39,713 nucleotides of DNA, taken from the NCBI GenBank assembly GCA_031273325.1, contig JAISSB010000022.1:1-39713 (forward strand), in the 5' to 3' direction. The DNA comes from Treponema sp. Lineage in GTDB: Bacteria; Spirochaetota; Spirochaetia; Treponematales; Breznakiellaceae. Below are positions 18,960 to 27,888 of this stretch, piece after piece (the first letter of the stretch is position 1; each line of letters opens with the position of its first letter). The notes beneath the pieces were generated by a model. That model did not search any database and was not told where the DNA came from. It was given only the letters and a program-made list of their open reading frames with translations. Position numbers and translations under genes: made by a program.

Positions 18960-19818
18960 TGCCGCGGTATTTCCGCACGAACGCAGACGGTCTATACGTC
19001 ATTTTAGCTTGACGCAAGCCTTCGTCGCCGAGGTCTTGCTCTCTATTAATGTAGGTGAAAAACCGGGGAAGCGCGGTAGCAAATGCTTGATTCATAAACT
19101 GATAAATGCCTTTATAGCTTTCTAAGCCTTTTTCAAAATGAATAGCGAACATCCGCCCTTTTGCTAAACTTTCTCCTAAACAAAAGCCCGCCGGTTCCCC
19201 ATTAACAAAGTATACTGCCCCTTTCATATTGAGGTCTGCAAGATGTTCCAACGCTTCTTTTGTTGCAATATAATCTCCCTCTGCTCCTTTCTCTTGCCGC
19301 CACTGTGCTAAAATAGCAAAGGCAGGAGCAACCGTTTCCGGCGTTAAAAGCCTTTGTTCATAGCTGTACGCATTGATAAATGCATGTACTAAATTTCGTT
19401 TTTTATGATATTTTTTCCCCGATAATGCTGCTAATTCGGTACGTTTGTACAGGTAATCAAAATTATCACGGTCTTCAGTCACATGGATATTCATTTGTTC
19501 TAATTGGGTACGTACCGGAGACAATACCGAATCTGAAATACCCTTCCAATAATCATGCGTTTCAAAAAGCGCATCAAGCACATCGGGGCGGGGAGCGGCG
19601 CACGGAGTCATAAAAAACTTTTTACCCCCATACGCTCCTGAAATAATAAAGGTCTGATTCATCGCCGCAGACACTGTATACTGGTATCGAGAACGAAATA
19701 AAAATAAATTTGAAAAGGTAAATTCAGAGACACCGTCAACAGTCAGCGAAAGATAAGGGTGCAAATCTGCTTTAAGTTCAAGCGATAAAGGAACAAATTC
19801 TGGATAACTCGGAATCAT
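18946..19818 (-). CDS. DUF2156 (phosphatidylglycerol lysyltransferase C-terminal-like, GNAT fold) protein
   Basis: 'ELKADLHPYLSLTVDGVSEFTFSNLFLFRSRYQYTVS', 'KKYHKKRNLVHAF', 'FTYINREQDLGDEGLRQAKMTYRP'; 14-bp convergent overlap with the previous gene. Confidence 0.88.
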   Translation of the reverse strand: MIPSYPEFVPLSLELKADLHPYLSLTVDGVSEFTFSNLFLFRSRYQYTVSAAMNQTFIISGAYGGKKFFMTPCAAPRPDVLDALFETHDYWKGISDSVLSPVRTQLEQMNIHVTEDRDNFDYLYKRTELAALSGKKYHKKRNLVHAFINAYSYEQRLLTPETVAPAFAILAQWRQEKGAEGDYIATKEALEHLADLNMKGAVYFVNGEPAGFCLGESLAKGRMFAIHFEKGLESYKGIYQFMNQAFATALPRFFTYINREQDLGDEGLRQAKMTYRPSAFVRKYRGIKEH

Positions 19819-19858
19819 AGGATCAAGGTTAATAAAAAAAAAGGCACAATACTAGCTT

Positions 19859-20051
19859 TGGGGACAGACCTCGCCGTTAATTCCGACTCGCTCGCAGCTA
19901 ATTCTGAGTCATTCTTAGCTAATTCTGACTCATTCTTAGTTAATTCTGAGTCATTCTTAGCTAATTCTGAGTCGTTGGATAGGGACAGTCCCCTTATTTT
20001 ACCCTTATTTTAAATCTGTCAACGGACAGACCTTCTCGTTCTTTCCGGTTG
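19859..20051. repeat. GGGGACAGACC core, then 21-bp tandem GCTAATTCTGAGTCATTCTTA (about 5 units), then AGGGACAGTCCCC palindrome and a further core
   Basis: Core at 19860-19870; 21-bp period to about 19976; gggacagtccc at 19982-19992; ggacagacc near 20035. Confidence 0.9.
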
Positions 20052-20100
20052 TTATGCTATACTTATATGGAAAAGAATCGGCATGATAATTGATAACTAC

Positions 20101-20128
20101 TTGCATTGCGCGTAGTTTAAAATAATAT
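20101..20128 (+). promoter_or_regulatory. Putative sigma70-type promoter TTGCAT-N16-TAATAT upstream of a poly-C ORF
   Basis: Direct motif reading; 19 nt upstream of ATG 20148. Confidence 0.45.
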
Positions 20129-20175
20129 AGCTATAAAGAGAGAAAATATGAAAAGATATAGTCTATCTATATTAT

Positions 20176-20188
20176 CCCCCCCCCCCCC
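20176..20188. repeat. Homopolymeric C(13) tract
   Basis: Direct reading of ...attatCCCCCCCCCCCCCagataaag. Confidence 0.97.
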
Positions 20189-20396
20189 AGATAAAGCGTA
20201 AAGAATTATTGTTCTTGGCGTATATCTCTTATGTATACCATTTAAGTCAACTTAAGACAGCTAAGGGGGACAGACCCCATGAATGTTTTGTTTCTTCTTA
20301 AGAAGAAGTTATTTTTAATGAAGAAGATTCTGTTTTTGATATGGACAGACGTTATCTATGGGCTACCAAATATTCTGTCCGTTCACGGAGGCTCTT

Positions 20397-22424
20397 TTGA
20401 ACATTTTCTGGCAGATAGTGACTGTATGTGTAGTTCTTAACGCATGTGCATCGGTTAAAGCAGCGGCGCCGCGACAACTTGATGGATTTCCTCGTGCGTC
20501 TTACCGCGGTGAAGACATAAATGGAGATTTTCCGGAAGCAATCTCTATAAAAACCCGTACCCAAACCTTTAATACTTACCATTATTTTCTCGTGAAAGAT
20601 GGTTTAATTTGGTATAAATTGCGCGATCCGATCAACGGTCCGTTCCCGCTCGTTGAAGGAATGCACCTAACGGAGCCGAAAGAATGGACATTATTTCAGG
20701 AAACTGGTCTTCCTCATAATACGCAGCGGGTGCGCTTTGTTAACACGGATGCGGTTGTAGAAATATCTGCTGACGCAGACGAATTAGTTGCACTGTCAGA
20801 GGACGGCAGCTTTTACCGTTTTTGTTTTGATCAGAATATTGCCCATGAAAGCAATATCTGGCTCGATAAACAGGGGTGGCCGCAGGCAGAACAGCTCTTT
20901 CTTGACGAGCGGACAGCAAAGAACAGAGCGTGGGCATTAGGGAAACGAAATGATCATGTTTTGTACTATGAAGACACGTTTGGGAATCAGCACCATAACG
21001 GGACTATGGAAATTGCAACAACGTACATATTGCTTGAAGACGGACAGGAAATCTGTTATTCCGACACGGGCTTACCCAGCGATTTTTCGCGCAATTACGG
21101 CTGTCCTGAACGAGGTGCGTTTAAGGCAGTTTCGCTCTCAGCAAGTGCGTCTACGATGTTTCTCATCAACGAGGCGGGAGAAATGTATACCCGTATGGCT
21201 GATTTTGATATTGTCGGTTGTGATCCCATGCTGTTCGAGTATACGTATGTTCCCTATACCTCTTCTTTACCCGGTACCAATTATTTCTCTAACCTGAATG
21301 CATGGGCGTTGCCGTCTGAAGATTGGCGTGTGCAACCGCGTATTGAGCTGAAAGGAAAAGCCGCTCTCACCCGTCACATTACCATACTGCAAAATGGTTA
21401 CGGAAATAGCGCACGGGAACTTCGGGTAGCTGGGTACAATGAACATGGGGAGACCGGATATTGGACAAAAGGGATTTTTGATGATACGTGGACGTTCAAC
21501 GTTGTTCCGCTGTATTTTTCCGAAGATGCGCTCTTAAAGGCGGAAGAAGGAGAACGGGGAGCTTCGTATGATTCTCGTTTTGGGGGATTCTATTGGAATG
21601 GAGCCGAAAAAGAAGCATGGTACTATGAAATTCCTAATTTTAATATTATGGAAGGGTCGTGCGATCTTGTTATTAAGAATAATAATGGAGAAACATGCAC
21701 ATTAACGCTGCACCCATTAGAATTATGGACCCATCTCAAGCGTGACTATATGCCCGGCCGCAGTGAATATCCGAAAATCTTTTTTGTTACGCTCGAAATA
21801 GAAGCTCATGCATTTGCCGGGCTTTCTGAAGATTTTGCAACGAAGCTTCAAACACGGTATGCTCATAATGACAAAAAGATATTTCAATATATTATGGAGG
21901 CAAGTCAGCACCGTATCTTTTTATGGGACAGCAATAATCCTGCATCGGTACTATTTCTTACCGACGGAACGGTGTCTGATTATTTTCCGGCATTTCGTCC
22001 TGAAGATTTTTTTAAAAACTGTGAGGAACTTATCCAATATAACTCAACTGAACTTGATTTCTTCGCGGCTGAACATACAAACAGCACGTATGCACAGGAA
22101 TTAAGTAAAACAATTGCATTAAATAAAATATTTCTCAAAACATTAAAAGAACAAATATCACAGTTGAAAGCTGTAAAAAAAGCAACTGATAAATGGACAG
22201 CAGGATACAAAGCCCTTGATTTTTTAAGCCGTATTACCTTGCTCAATAATGTTAAGGTACCAAAGATAAAAACTATCACTCAGTTTGGAGATAGAATTGT
22301 CTCTATAAATAAATCATATACAGATACCTTACTTAATGCCCGTATCACATTAGACACGATCCTGATAGAGTTAGTGCAATTAAGAATTAAAAATTACACT
22401 GCTTTAGAAAAAAGATTTAATTAG
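20397..22424 (+). CDS. Large putative lipoprotein of unknown function
   Basis: ORF 20358..22424. Preferred start is TTG 20397, preceded by cacggagg and giving MNIFWQIVTVCVVLNACAS with a lipobox. Confidence 0.75.
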   Translation: MNIFWQIVTVCVVLNACASVKAAAPRQLDGFPRASYRGEDINGDFPEAISIKTRTQTFNTYHYFLVKDGLIWYKLRDPINGPFPLVEGMHLTEPKEWTLFQETGLPHNTQRVRFVNTDAVVEISADADELVALSEDGSFYRFCFDQNIAHESNIWLDKQGWPQAEQLFLDERTAKNRAWALGKRNDHVLYYEDTFGNQHHNGTMEIATTYILLEDGQEICYSDTGLPSDFSRNYGCPERGAFKAVSLSASASTMFLINEAGEMYTRMADFDIVGCDPMLFEYTYVPYTSSLPGTNYFSNLNAWALPSEDWRVQPRIELKGKAALTRHITILQNGYGNSARELRVAGYNEHGETGYWTKGIFDDTWTFNVVPLYFSEDALLKAEEGERGASYDSRFGGFYWNGAEKEAWYYEIPNFNIMEGSCDLVIKNNNGETCTLTLHPLELWTHLKRDYMPGRSEYPKIFFVTLEIEAHAFAGLSEDFATKLQTRYAHNDKKIFQYIMEASQHRIFLWDSNNPASVLFLTDGTVSDYFPAFRPEDFFKNCEELIQYNSTELDFFAAEHTNSTYAQELSKTIALNKIFLKTLKEQISQLKAVKKATDKWTAGYKALDFLSRITLLNNVKVPKIKTITQFGDRIVSINKSYTDTLLNARITLDTILIELVQLRIKNYTALEKRFN

Positions 22425-22436
22425 CTCTGCACTATC

Positions 22437-22563
22437 GGGGTCTGTCCCTATTAATCAAGGTCTGTTCCCATTATCAGGTCTGTCCCCATTAATCAGGTCT
22501 GTCTCCATAATCGGGGTCTGTCCCCGTTAATCAGGTCTGTCCCCATTATCAAGGTCTGTCCCC
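22437..22563. repeat. Array C: 7 GGTCTGTCCCC-core repeats separated by short (C)ATTA(AT)CA spacers
   Basis: ggggtctgtccctattaatcaaggtctgttcccattatcaggtctgtccccattaatcaggtctgtctccataatcggggtctgtccccgttaatcaggtctgtccccattatcaaggtctgtcccc. Confidence 0.95.
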
Positions 22564-22670
22564 ACTATCGTACGCAGGACAAGCCGTGGGTTTTCATGTT
22601 TCTATAAAAAAGGAACTTAACTTGATCATTGTTTAAATAATAAGTAGGATTAACAAAAATGGAGGTGATA

Positions 22671-23864
22671 ATGCCTATTGCTTATGCGATAAAGGAAGCA
22701 CTCAGTTCTTCTTCTATGATCCGAAGAATGTTTGAAGAGGGGAATCAATTAAAGGCACAGTATGGTGCAGATAACGTGTTCGATTTTTCGATAGGAAATC
22801 CGGACATTGATCCCCCTCCTGCGTTTCATCAGATTTTTGTCAAGCTTGCCCAAGATGATCTCAAAGGTTCACACGGTTATATGGCAAATGCTGGTTACCG
22901 TGACGTCCGAGCAGCGCTTGCGCAGAAAGTTAATACTGAACATGGAGTCACCGTTGATTACACTCATATCATCATGGCTGTCGGTGCGTCGGGAGGTCTT
23001 AATGTTGTACTGAAAAGTATTCTCAACCCCGGTGACGAGGTGCTTGTTCCATGTCCATACTTTGTTGAATACCGTTCGTACATTAATAATCACGGAGGCG
23101 TTTTTGTACCTGTTGAAACCTTAACAGATTTTAATCTTGATATTTCAGCAATTGCAGAAAAACTTTCTTCAAAAACAGCGGCGGTGCTCATCAATTCTCC
23201 GCACAATCCAACGGGGCGTGTGTATCCTGCTCATACGATAAACGCATTGGCAGAAGCACTCAATATGCACGGTAATACATGCGGACGTTTTCCCTATCTG
23301 ATAGTTGACGAGCCGTACCGTGAATTAGTATACGGAGGAATACCGGTAGCGCCGATTCTTTCAGCCTATAACGAATCGATTGTAGTAAATTCCTATTCAA
23401 AAAGTTTATCGATTCCTGGTGAACGTATTGGCTACGTTGCAGTATCTCCGCATGCGAGCGATAAACAGTTACTCCTCGACGCATTAATTCATGCAACACG
23501 GGTACTGGGATTTACGAATGCTCCAGCTCTTATGCAGCGTATTGTTGCACAGTTAACGACTGTAAAAGTAGATATTAGTGTTTATGAACGGCGGCTTGCG
23601 GTGTTTCGGAGCATTTTAGATCAGGTAGGTATCCGCTATGCGAATCCGGAAGGGACATTTTACCTTTTCTGTCACGTTCCTGAAGGGTGTAATGATATTC
23701 AATTCATTGAGCATTTGAAGAACTATTTGATTTTGGGAGTTCCCGGTTCCGGTTTTGGAAAAGCAAACTGGGTACGTTTTGCGTACTGTGTTAACGAATC
23801 GATTATTGCTGCGTCTGCTCAAGCGTTTAAAAAAGCTATGCAAAGATTTTTAAAAAGTACTTGA
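22671..23864 (+). CDS. Pyridoxal-phosphate-dependent aminotransferase (class I/II)
   Basis: 'FDFSIGNPDIDPP', 'ALAQKVN...GASGGLNVVLKSILNPGDEVLVPCPYFVEYRSYI', 'INSPHNPTGRVY', 'SYSKSLSIPGERIGY'. GGAGGTGAT RBS directly before ATG 22671. Confidence 0.93.
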   Translation: MPIAYAIKEALSSSSMIRRMFEEGNQLKAQYGADNVFDFSIGNPDIDPPPAFHQIFVKLAQDDLKGSHGYMANAGYRDVRAALAQKVNTEHGVTVDYTHIIMAVGASGGLNVVLKSILNPGDEVLVPCPYFVEYRSYINNHGGVFVPVETLTDFNLDISAIAEKLSSKTAAVLINSPHNPTGRVYPAHTINALAEALNMHGNTCGRFPYLIVDEPYRELVYGGIPVAPILSAYNESIVVNSYSKSLSIPGERIGYVAVSPHASDKQLLLDALIHATRVLGFTNAPALMQRIVAQLTTVKVDISVYERRLAVFRSILDQVGIRYANPEGTFYLFCHVPEGCNDIQFIEHLKNYLILGVPGSGFGKANWVRFAYCVNESIIAASAQAFKKAMQRFLKST

Positions 23865-23888
23865 CAAAAAAATGACTGTCTGTATAGA
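23861..23888 (+). promoter_or_regulatory. tRNA promoter TTGACA-N16-TATAGA
   Basis: The -35 overlaps the aminotransferase stop codon; about 10 nt before the first tRNA. Confidence 0.8.
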
Positions 23889-23898
23889 ATACAGATAT

Positions 23899-23971
23899 TC
23901 CCCTGTAGCTCAGTTGGCAGAGCAAGTGGCTGTTAACCACTGGGTCCGTGGTTCAAACCCGCGCGGGGGAG
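23899..23971 (+). tRNA. tRNA-Asn (GTT)
   Basis: Cloverleaf: TCCCCTG/CGGGGGA acceptor, GCTC/GAGC D stem, AGTGG-CTGTTAA-CCACT anticodon arm, CGTGG-TTCAAAC-CCGCG T arm; CCA not encoded. Confidence 0.97.
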
Positions 23972-23981
23972 TTGCAGATAT

Positions 23982-24054
23982 TCCCCTGTAGCTCAGTTGG
24001 CAGAGTAAGTGGCTGTTAACCACTGGGTCCGTGGTTCAAGCCCGCGCGGGGGAG
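23982..24054 (+). tRNA. tRNA-Asn (GTT), second tandem copy with two substitutions
   Basis: 83 bp downstream of the first copy. GAGC>GAGT makes a G-U pair in the D stem; TTCAAAC>TTCAAGC in the T loop. Confidence 0.95.
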
Positions 24055-24061
24055 TTGAAAG

Positions 24062-24086
24062 CCGTCCGAAAGGGCGGTTTTTTTTT
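24062..24086 (+). terminator. Rho-independent terminator CCGTCC-GAAA-GGGCGG-T9
   Basis: 6-bp stem, GNRA loop, U tract immediately after the tRNAs. Confidence 0.92.
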
Positions 24087-24112
24087 GGATTTCGTGTCTG
24101 AATTTGATTTGG

Positions 24113-24168
24113 GGTCTGTCCTCTTAAGTCGAGGAAATCGTCTCCTACAAGGGGGACAGACCCCTGAA
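24113..24168. repeat. Core repeats in opposite orientations (GGGGTCTGTCC ... GGGGGACAGACCCC)
   Basis: tttggggtctgtcctc near 24113 and aagggggacagacccctg near 24150. Confidence 0.85.
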
Positions 24169-24215
24169 TACCGGCAGATTCCTACAATGGGAAGCCCCCA
24201 CGAGAAGAAAAAGGC

Positions 24216-24244
24216 TTGACATTCTCAATCAGCATTACTACAAT
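24216..24244 (+). promoter_or_regulatory. Near-consensus sigma70 promoter TTGACA-N17-TACAAT
   Basis: Exact TTGACA at 24216-24221, 17-bp spacer, TACAAT at 24239-24244. Confidence 0.8.
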
Positions 24245-24286
24245 AACCAGAAATGGACTATTCAAAAGCAAAAATATATAAAGAAT

Positions 24287-24300
24287 CCCCCCCCCCCCCC
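24287..24300. repeat. Homopolymeric C(14) tract within an ATG-started ORF (ATG 24253)
   Basis: Direct reading ...aaagaatCCCCCCCCCCCCCCacaaagg. Confidence 0.97.
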
Positions 24301-24389
24301 ACAAAGGCTTCCTAGGAACTACGCTCTTTTTATATTCGGATAATATCCTCATAGCTGCAGAAAACGGCAGCGGCACATGGTGCGCGCTC

Positions 24390-24677
24390 TTGAAGTGTAG
24401 TATGCGGCAACTTTTGAAACTATTGCCTCGAATTTCTTGCACGTATACGGTAGTGTCTCAAGGCAATACCCCACAATCTAAAGACTTCACCTCAACGTCT
24501 AAAGACTTCACCTCAACGTCTAAAGACTTCACTTCAAAATCTTTAGACTTCACCTCAACGTCTAAAGACTTCACCTCAACGTCTAAAGACTTTACCTCAA
24601 AGTCTTTAGACTACACCAAAAAATCTGGAGACAATATACGCCCCTTTGGGCAAAAACATCCCATTCGGGATAGATAA
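24390..24677 (+). CDS. ORF with SKDFTST heptad repeats (TTG start in the track; possibly the 3' part of a phase-variable ORF)
   Basis: Frame is open from 24282 through the poly-C tract to 24677. Confidence 0.45.
   Translation: MKCSMRQLLKLLPRISCTYTVVSQGNTPQSKDFTSTSKDFTSTSKDFTSKSLDFTSTSKDFTSTSKDFTSKSLDYTKKSGDNIRPFGQKHPIRDR
24477..24632 (+). repeat. 21-bp tandem repeat TCTAAAGACTTCACCTCAACG, about 7.4 units, encoding SKDFTST/SLDFTST
   Basis: Exact 21-bp register at 24477, 24498, 24519, 24540, 24561, 24582, 24603, 24624. Confidence 0.96.
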
Positions 24678-24690
24678 GGAGGAATAAACC

Positions 24691-25356
24691 ATGATTCAAA
24701 GAACTGACTGGTTCCCGACAGGCCGAGAGGCAATATTGGTAATGGCACGGAACTGGCAGGATGTTACCGAATCCAAAACCGACGCATTTGGCATCCCCAC
24801 TACCGTTCTAACTGGACTCGGCAGCCTTATAACGGCGGCAAATACCGCTCTGATTAAGGCGCAGAACGAGACCACCAGAACGCCTGTAGCTACTGCCCAA
24901 TGTAAAACGGCTTTTGAAGCATTGACTGCCGCAATGCGGGACATCAAAAAACGATATTTTTTGACCCCGCCCTTGGAGGATGCGGATTATGTGAGCTTGG
25001 GCTTAAGAATTCCCGACAGCACCCCGACCCCAAGCGGAGATCCGAGCGCTCAAGTTATGGTAGAGACCTGTCTGGTAGGCCGGCATGAACTTGGCATAAA
25101 GATCATCTATGTAAGCGGGAGCGCCGCCGACCCGGCAAACAAAGGCTACCGGTTATGGTACAGCTTGGTTGCTCCCGGTGAAACACCCCCCTCAAACCCC
25201 GACGATCTTCACAAGTCGTTTTTTACCAAGCGGAAAAAGGACTTAATAGAATTCGACTTTGGTGACAGCGGGAAGACGGCCTATTTTGCGGTGCAAATAG
25301 AGAACGAGGGGAGAAAAGGTCCCTGGGGACCGCTGGTATCGGCTTTGATACCGTAA
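24691..25356 (+). CDS. Conserved hypothetical protein, possible C-terminal Fn3-like beta-sandwich
   Basis: Strong RBS (aaggagg); 221 aa ORF; C-terminal 'GYRLWYSLVAPGETPPSNPDDL...TAYFAVQIENEGRKGPWGPLVSALIP' resembles Fn3-type strands. Confidence 0.7.
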   Translation: MIQRTDWFPTGREAILVMARNWQDVTESKTDAFGIPTTVLTGLGSLITAANTALIKAQNETTRTPVATAQCKTAFEALTAAMRDIKKRYFLTPPLEDADYVSLGLRIPDSTPTPSGDPSAQVMVETCLVGRHELGIKIIYVSGSAADPANKGYRLWYSLVAPGETPPSNPDDLHKSFFTKRKKDLIEFDFGDSGKTAYFAVQIENEGRKGPWGPLVSALIP

Positions 25357-25429
25357 CAAGGGTTTAGCCACTTGAGCGGCTAACCATAAAAAATTGTGGC
25401 GGACATAAAAACCACAAGGAGCAAAGAAC

Positions 25430-25528
25430 ATGAAAAAGAACCATGGAGCATTTTTCGGTTTCGCCGTTCTATTGATGTCGGCGGGTATAAAACGCGAAGA
25501 AGAAAGCGGAGGATTATTATGGAAGTAA
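25430..25528 (+). pseudogene. Truncated signal-peptide ORF MKKNHGAFFGFAVLLMSAGIKREEESGGLLWK (leader peptide or gene remnant)
   Basis: AAGGAG with 8-nt spacing before ATG 25430; stop at 25526, overlapping the next gene start in a different frame. Confidence 0.5.
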
Positions 25529-26460
25529 AAGCGTGGACTTATGACGAATTTCCCGATTACACTGCCCCTGTTTTAGGGGCAATACGGTTAAAAACTACCG
25601 GTGATGAAATAGGGGTGTTTCACATACCCAATGTCGAATACGCTCATTTAGATGGTATTAAGCTCTGTCTTCAAATTTTGGTGCCGTTTACCAGAAATGA
25701 GCCGGAGCGCGTATATCCTTGTATTGTGTTTGCACAGGGTTCCGCATGGATGAAGCAAAATGTATTTGTGCAGTGTCCTATGCTGTCAAGACTGGCGGTA
25801 AAGGGCTATGTAATCGCGGTTGTTCAGTACCGACATTCAGAAATTGCGGTTTTTCCCGCTCAGATTCAGGATGCGAAAAACGCAATCCGCTATATGCGGA
25901 TACATGCGAGGGAATATCATGTAAATTCGGAATCTATTATCGCGGCCGGTGATTCATCCGGAGGCCATACCGCTATGTTTTGCGGCATTGTAGAAGACGA
26001 CAGTGAGATGGACAAAAATATCTTCCCAGGTATACCCGCTACGGTAAAAGGAATCGTGAATTATTACGGTGCGGTTAGTTTGATATATGAAGATGGATTT
26101 CCGTCTACCGTAAACTATGGGCTGCCGGACAGTCCGGAAGGGATGCTCATGGGAAAAGTGAATCTTAGAGAACACCCGGAACTTCAAGAGCGCGGCTCGG
26201 TTGAGTGTTATATCAGACCGGAACTCACGATTGTGCCTACACTGATCCTGCACGGAACAAAAGACCGCACGGTGAATGTTTCTCTCAGCGTGAATCTATT
26301 TCAGAAAATGAAAGAATGTGGGAAAGATGTCAACCTCTATCTGGTCGATGGCGCAGACCATGGTGGCGCTGAATTTTGGACAGACGAGGTATGTTGTCTG
26401 GTTGATACATTTGCGAAAAAATGTATCCAAAAAATAGAAAGAAAAGGAGAGGAAAAATGA
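25519..26460 (+). CDS. Alpha/beta hydrolase, carboxylesterase-type
   Basis: 'YPCIVFAQGSAWMKQNVF', 'DAKNAIRYMRIHAREYHVNSESIIAAGDSSGGHTAMF' (GDSSGG), 'PTLILHGTKDRTV', 'DGADHGG'. Start set at ATG 25519 after gcggagga. Confidence 0.88.
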   Translation: MEVKAWTYDEFPDYTAPVLGAIRLKTTGDEIGVFHIPNVEYAHLDGIKLCLQILVPFTRNEPERVYPCIVFAQGSAWMKQNVFVQCPMLSRLAVKGYVIAVVQYRHSEIAVFPAQIQDAKNAIRYMRIHAREYHVNSESIIAAGDSSGGHTAMFCGIVEDDSEMDKNIFPGIPATVKGIVNYYGAVSLIYEDGFPSTVNYGLPDSPEGMLMGKVNLREHPELQERGSVECYIRPELTIVPTLILHGTKDRTVNVSLSVNLFQKMKECGKDVNLYLVDGADHGGAEFWTDEVCCLVDTFAKKCIQKIERKGEEK

Positions 26461-27815
26461 CAACGAAAAAAATAAACTTTTTCGAGAAAATCGTATACGG
26501 CAGCGGAGACGTCGGTCTCAATGCCGGGTATACGCTGTTTTCAGCCTATGTACTTTATTTCTATACGGATGTCATAGGAATGAATCCCGCTATTATCGGT
26601 GGGATTATTCTGATTTCCAAGGTTTTTGACGGTTTCTCTGATATGATTGCAGGTTATTGGGTTGATACCCACAAGACAAAAAGGGGACATTGTATTCCCA
26701 TTCTGATGAAATGGAGTATCCCCATGGTTCTTTCATGTTCATTGGTTTTTTTGTTGCCGGACGCCAATATTGTGATTCGGGCAATCTATGTTTTTATAAC
26801 CTATAACCTTTTTAGTACCGTGTTTTATACTCTGGTAGGTCTGGCGCATAATGCCTTGGCCGCTTATGTGACGGATGATTCCGTTGCCCGCTCTCAAATG
26901 CTTTGTTATAAAATGTTATTTGCCGCGGGAACCCAGATGACGATGGCAAATGTCATTTTACCATTGGTAAACCTGTTGGGCGGGCAACAAAACCAGTTTG
27001 CATGGGTAAAAGCCAGTCTGCTGTTTGGCGTGATTGGGCTGGTATTCATGTATTTGAATGTTCTTGTGGTAAAGGAACGCGTCCAAAACGATGCGCCGCC
27101 GGAAAACGTTTTTCAGGGGATTAAGGTCGCAATCAAAAATAAATATTGGTGGATGACAGTCGCGATTCAGTTTTGCTGCTCGTTACAGTTGATGTTCAAT
27201 CTGACGATTTCTGTTTACTATTTGAACAGCGTTATAAACAATTTGGGGTTAATGGGTACTTATGTTACTTTATCAAACCTGCCGGGTGTTTTTCTGATGT
27301 TTCTTATACCGCTTATTCTGCATAAAGTTTCAAAAAGAAATCTGGCTTTTTTGGGAACAATCCTGTGTCTGATCGCACAGATTATCTTTTGTCTGTCTCC
27401 GACCAGCAGTGTCACCATGCTGTTTGTTACCGCACTGATACGTGGCATAGGATTTGCCTTCATCATGGGACTTGTAAATGCCATGACCGCCGATACCATA
27501 GAATATGGAGAATGGAAAACCGGTATCCGGGTACAGGCAGTTCTCTTTTCGGCAAAATCCGTATCTGAAAAGGTTGGGCAAGGTCTCTTAACAGCCGCAT
27601 TTGGTTTTTTCTTGACCATGATCGGATATGACGGGTTGGCAAAAGTGCAGACGTCCACTACGGTTGGTGGAATTGAATCGTTTTTCAAATATGTGCCTAT
27701 TGTGGTATATATTATCCTGATTATTGTCCTCTTGGCATATAAATTGGATAAGGAATTCCCGGGGATTATTAATGACTTAAAAGACCGTAAAGCAGCAAAG
27801 GCAAACAGTGTCTGA
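26457..27815 (+). CDS. GPH-family (MelB-like) sugar:cation symporter
   Basis: 'EKIVYGSGDVGLNAGYTLFSAYVLYFYTDVIGMNPAIIGGIILISKVFDGFSDMIAGYWVD'; about 12 TM helices; ATGA overlap with the esterase. Confidence 0.92.
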   Translation: MTTKKINFFEKIVYGSGDVGLNAGYTLFSAYVLYFYTDVIGMNPAIIGGIILISKVFDGFSDMIAGYWVDTHKTKRGHCIPILMKWSIPMVLSCSLVFLLPDANIVIRAIYVFITYNLFSTVFYTLVGLAHNALAAYVTDDSVARSQMLCYKMLFAAGTQMTMANVILPLVNLLGGQQNQFAWVKASLLFGVIGLVFMYLNVLVVKERVQNDAPPENVFQGIKVAIKNKYWWMTVAIQFCCSLQLMFNLTISVYYLNSVINNLGLMGTYVTLSNLPGVFLMFLIPLILHKVSKRNLAFLGTILCLIAQIIFCLSPTSSVTMLFVTALIRGIGFAFIMGLVNAMTADTIEYGEWKTGIRVQAVLFSAKSVSEKVGQGLLTAAFGFFLTMIGYDGLAKVQTSTTVGGIESFFKYVPIVVYIILIIVLLAYKLDKEFPGIINDLKDRKAAKANSV

Positions 27816-27888
27816 CGCCGCTTTTGTAAAGCGGGCCAGTTGGCTACGCAACAGACTCCCGCAAACTTCCATAAAAGCATTGATTCCC

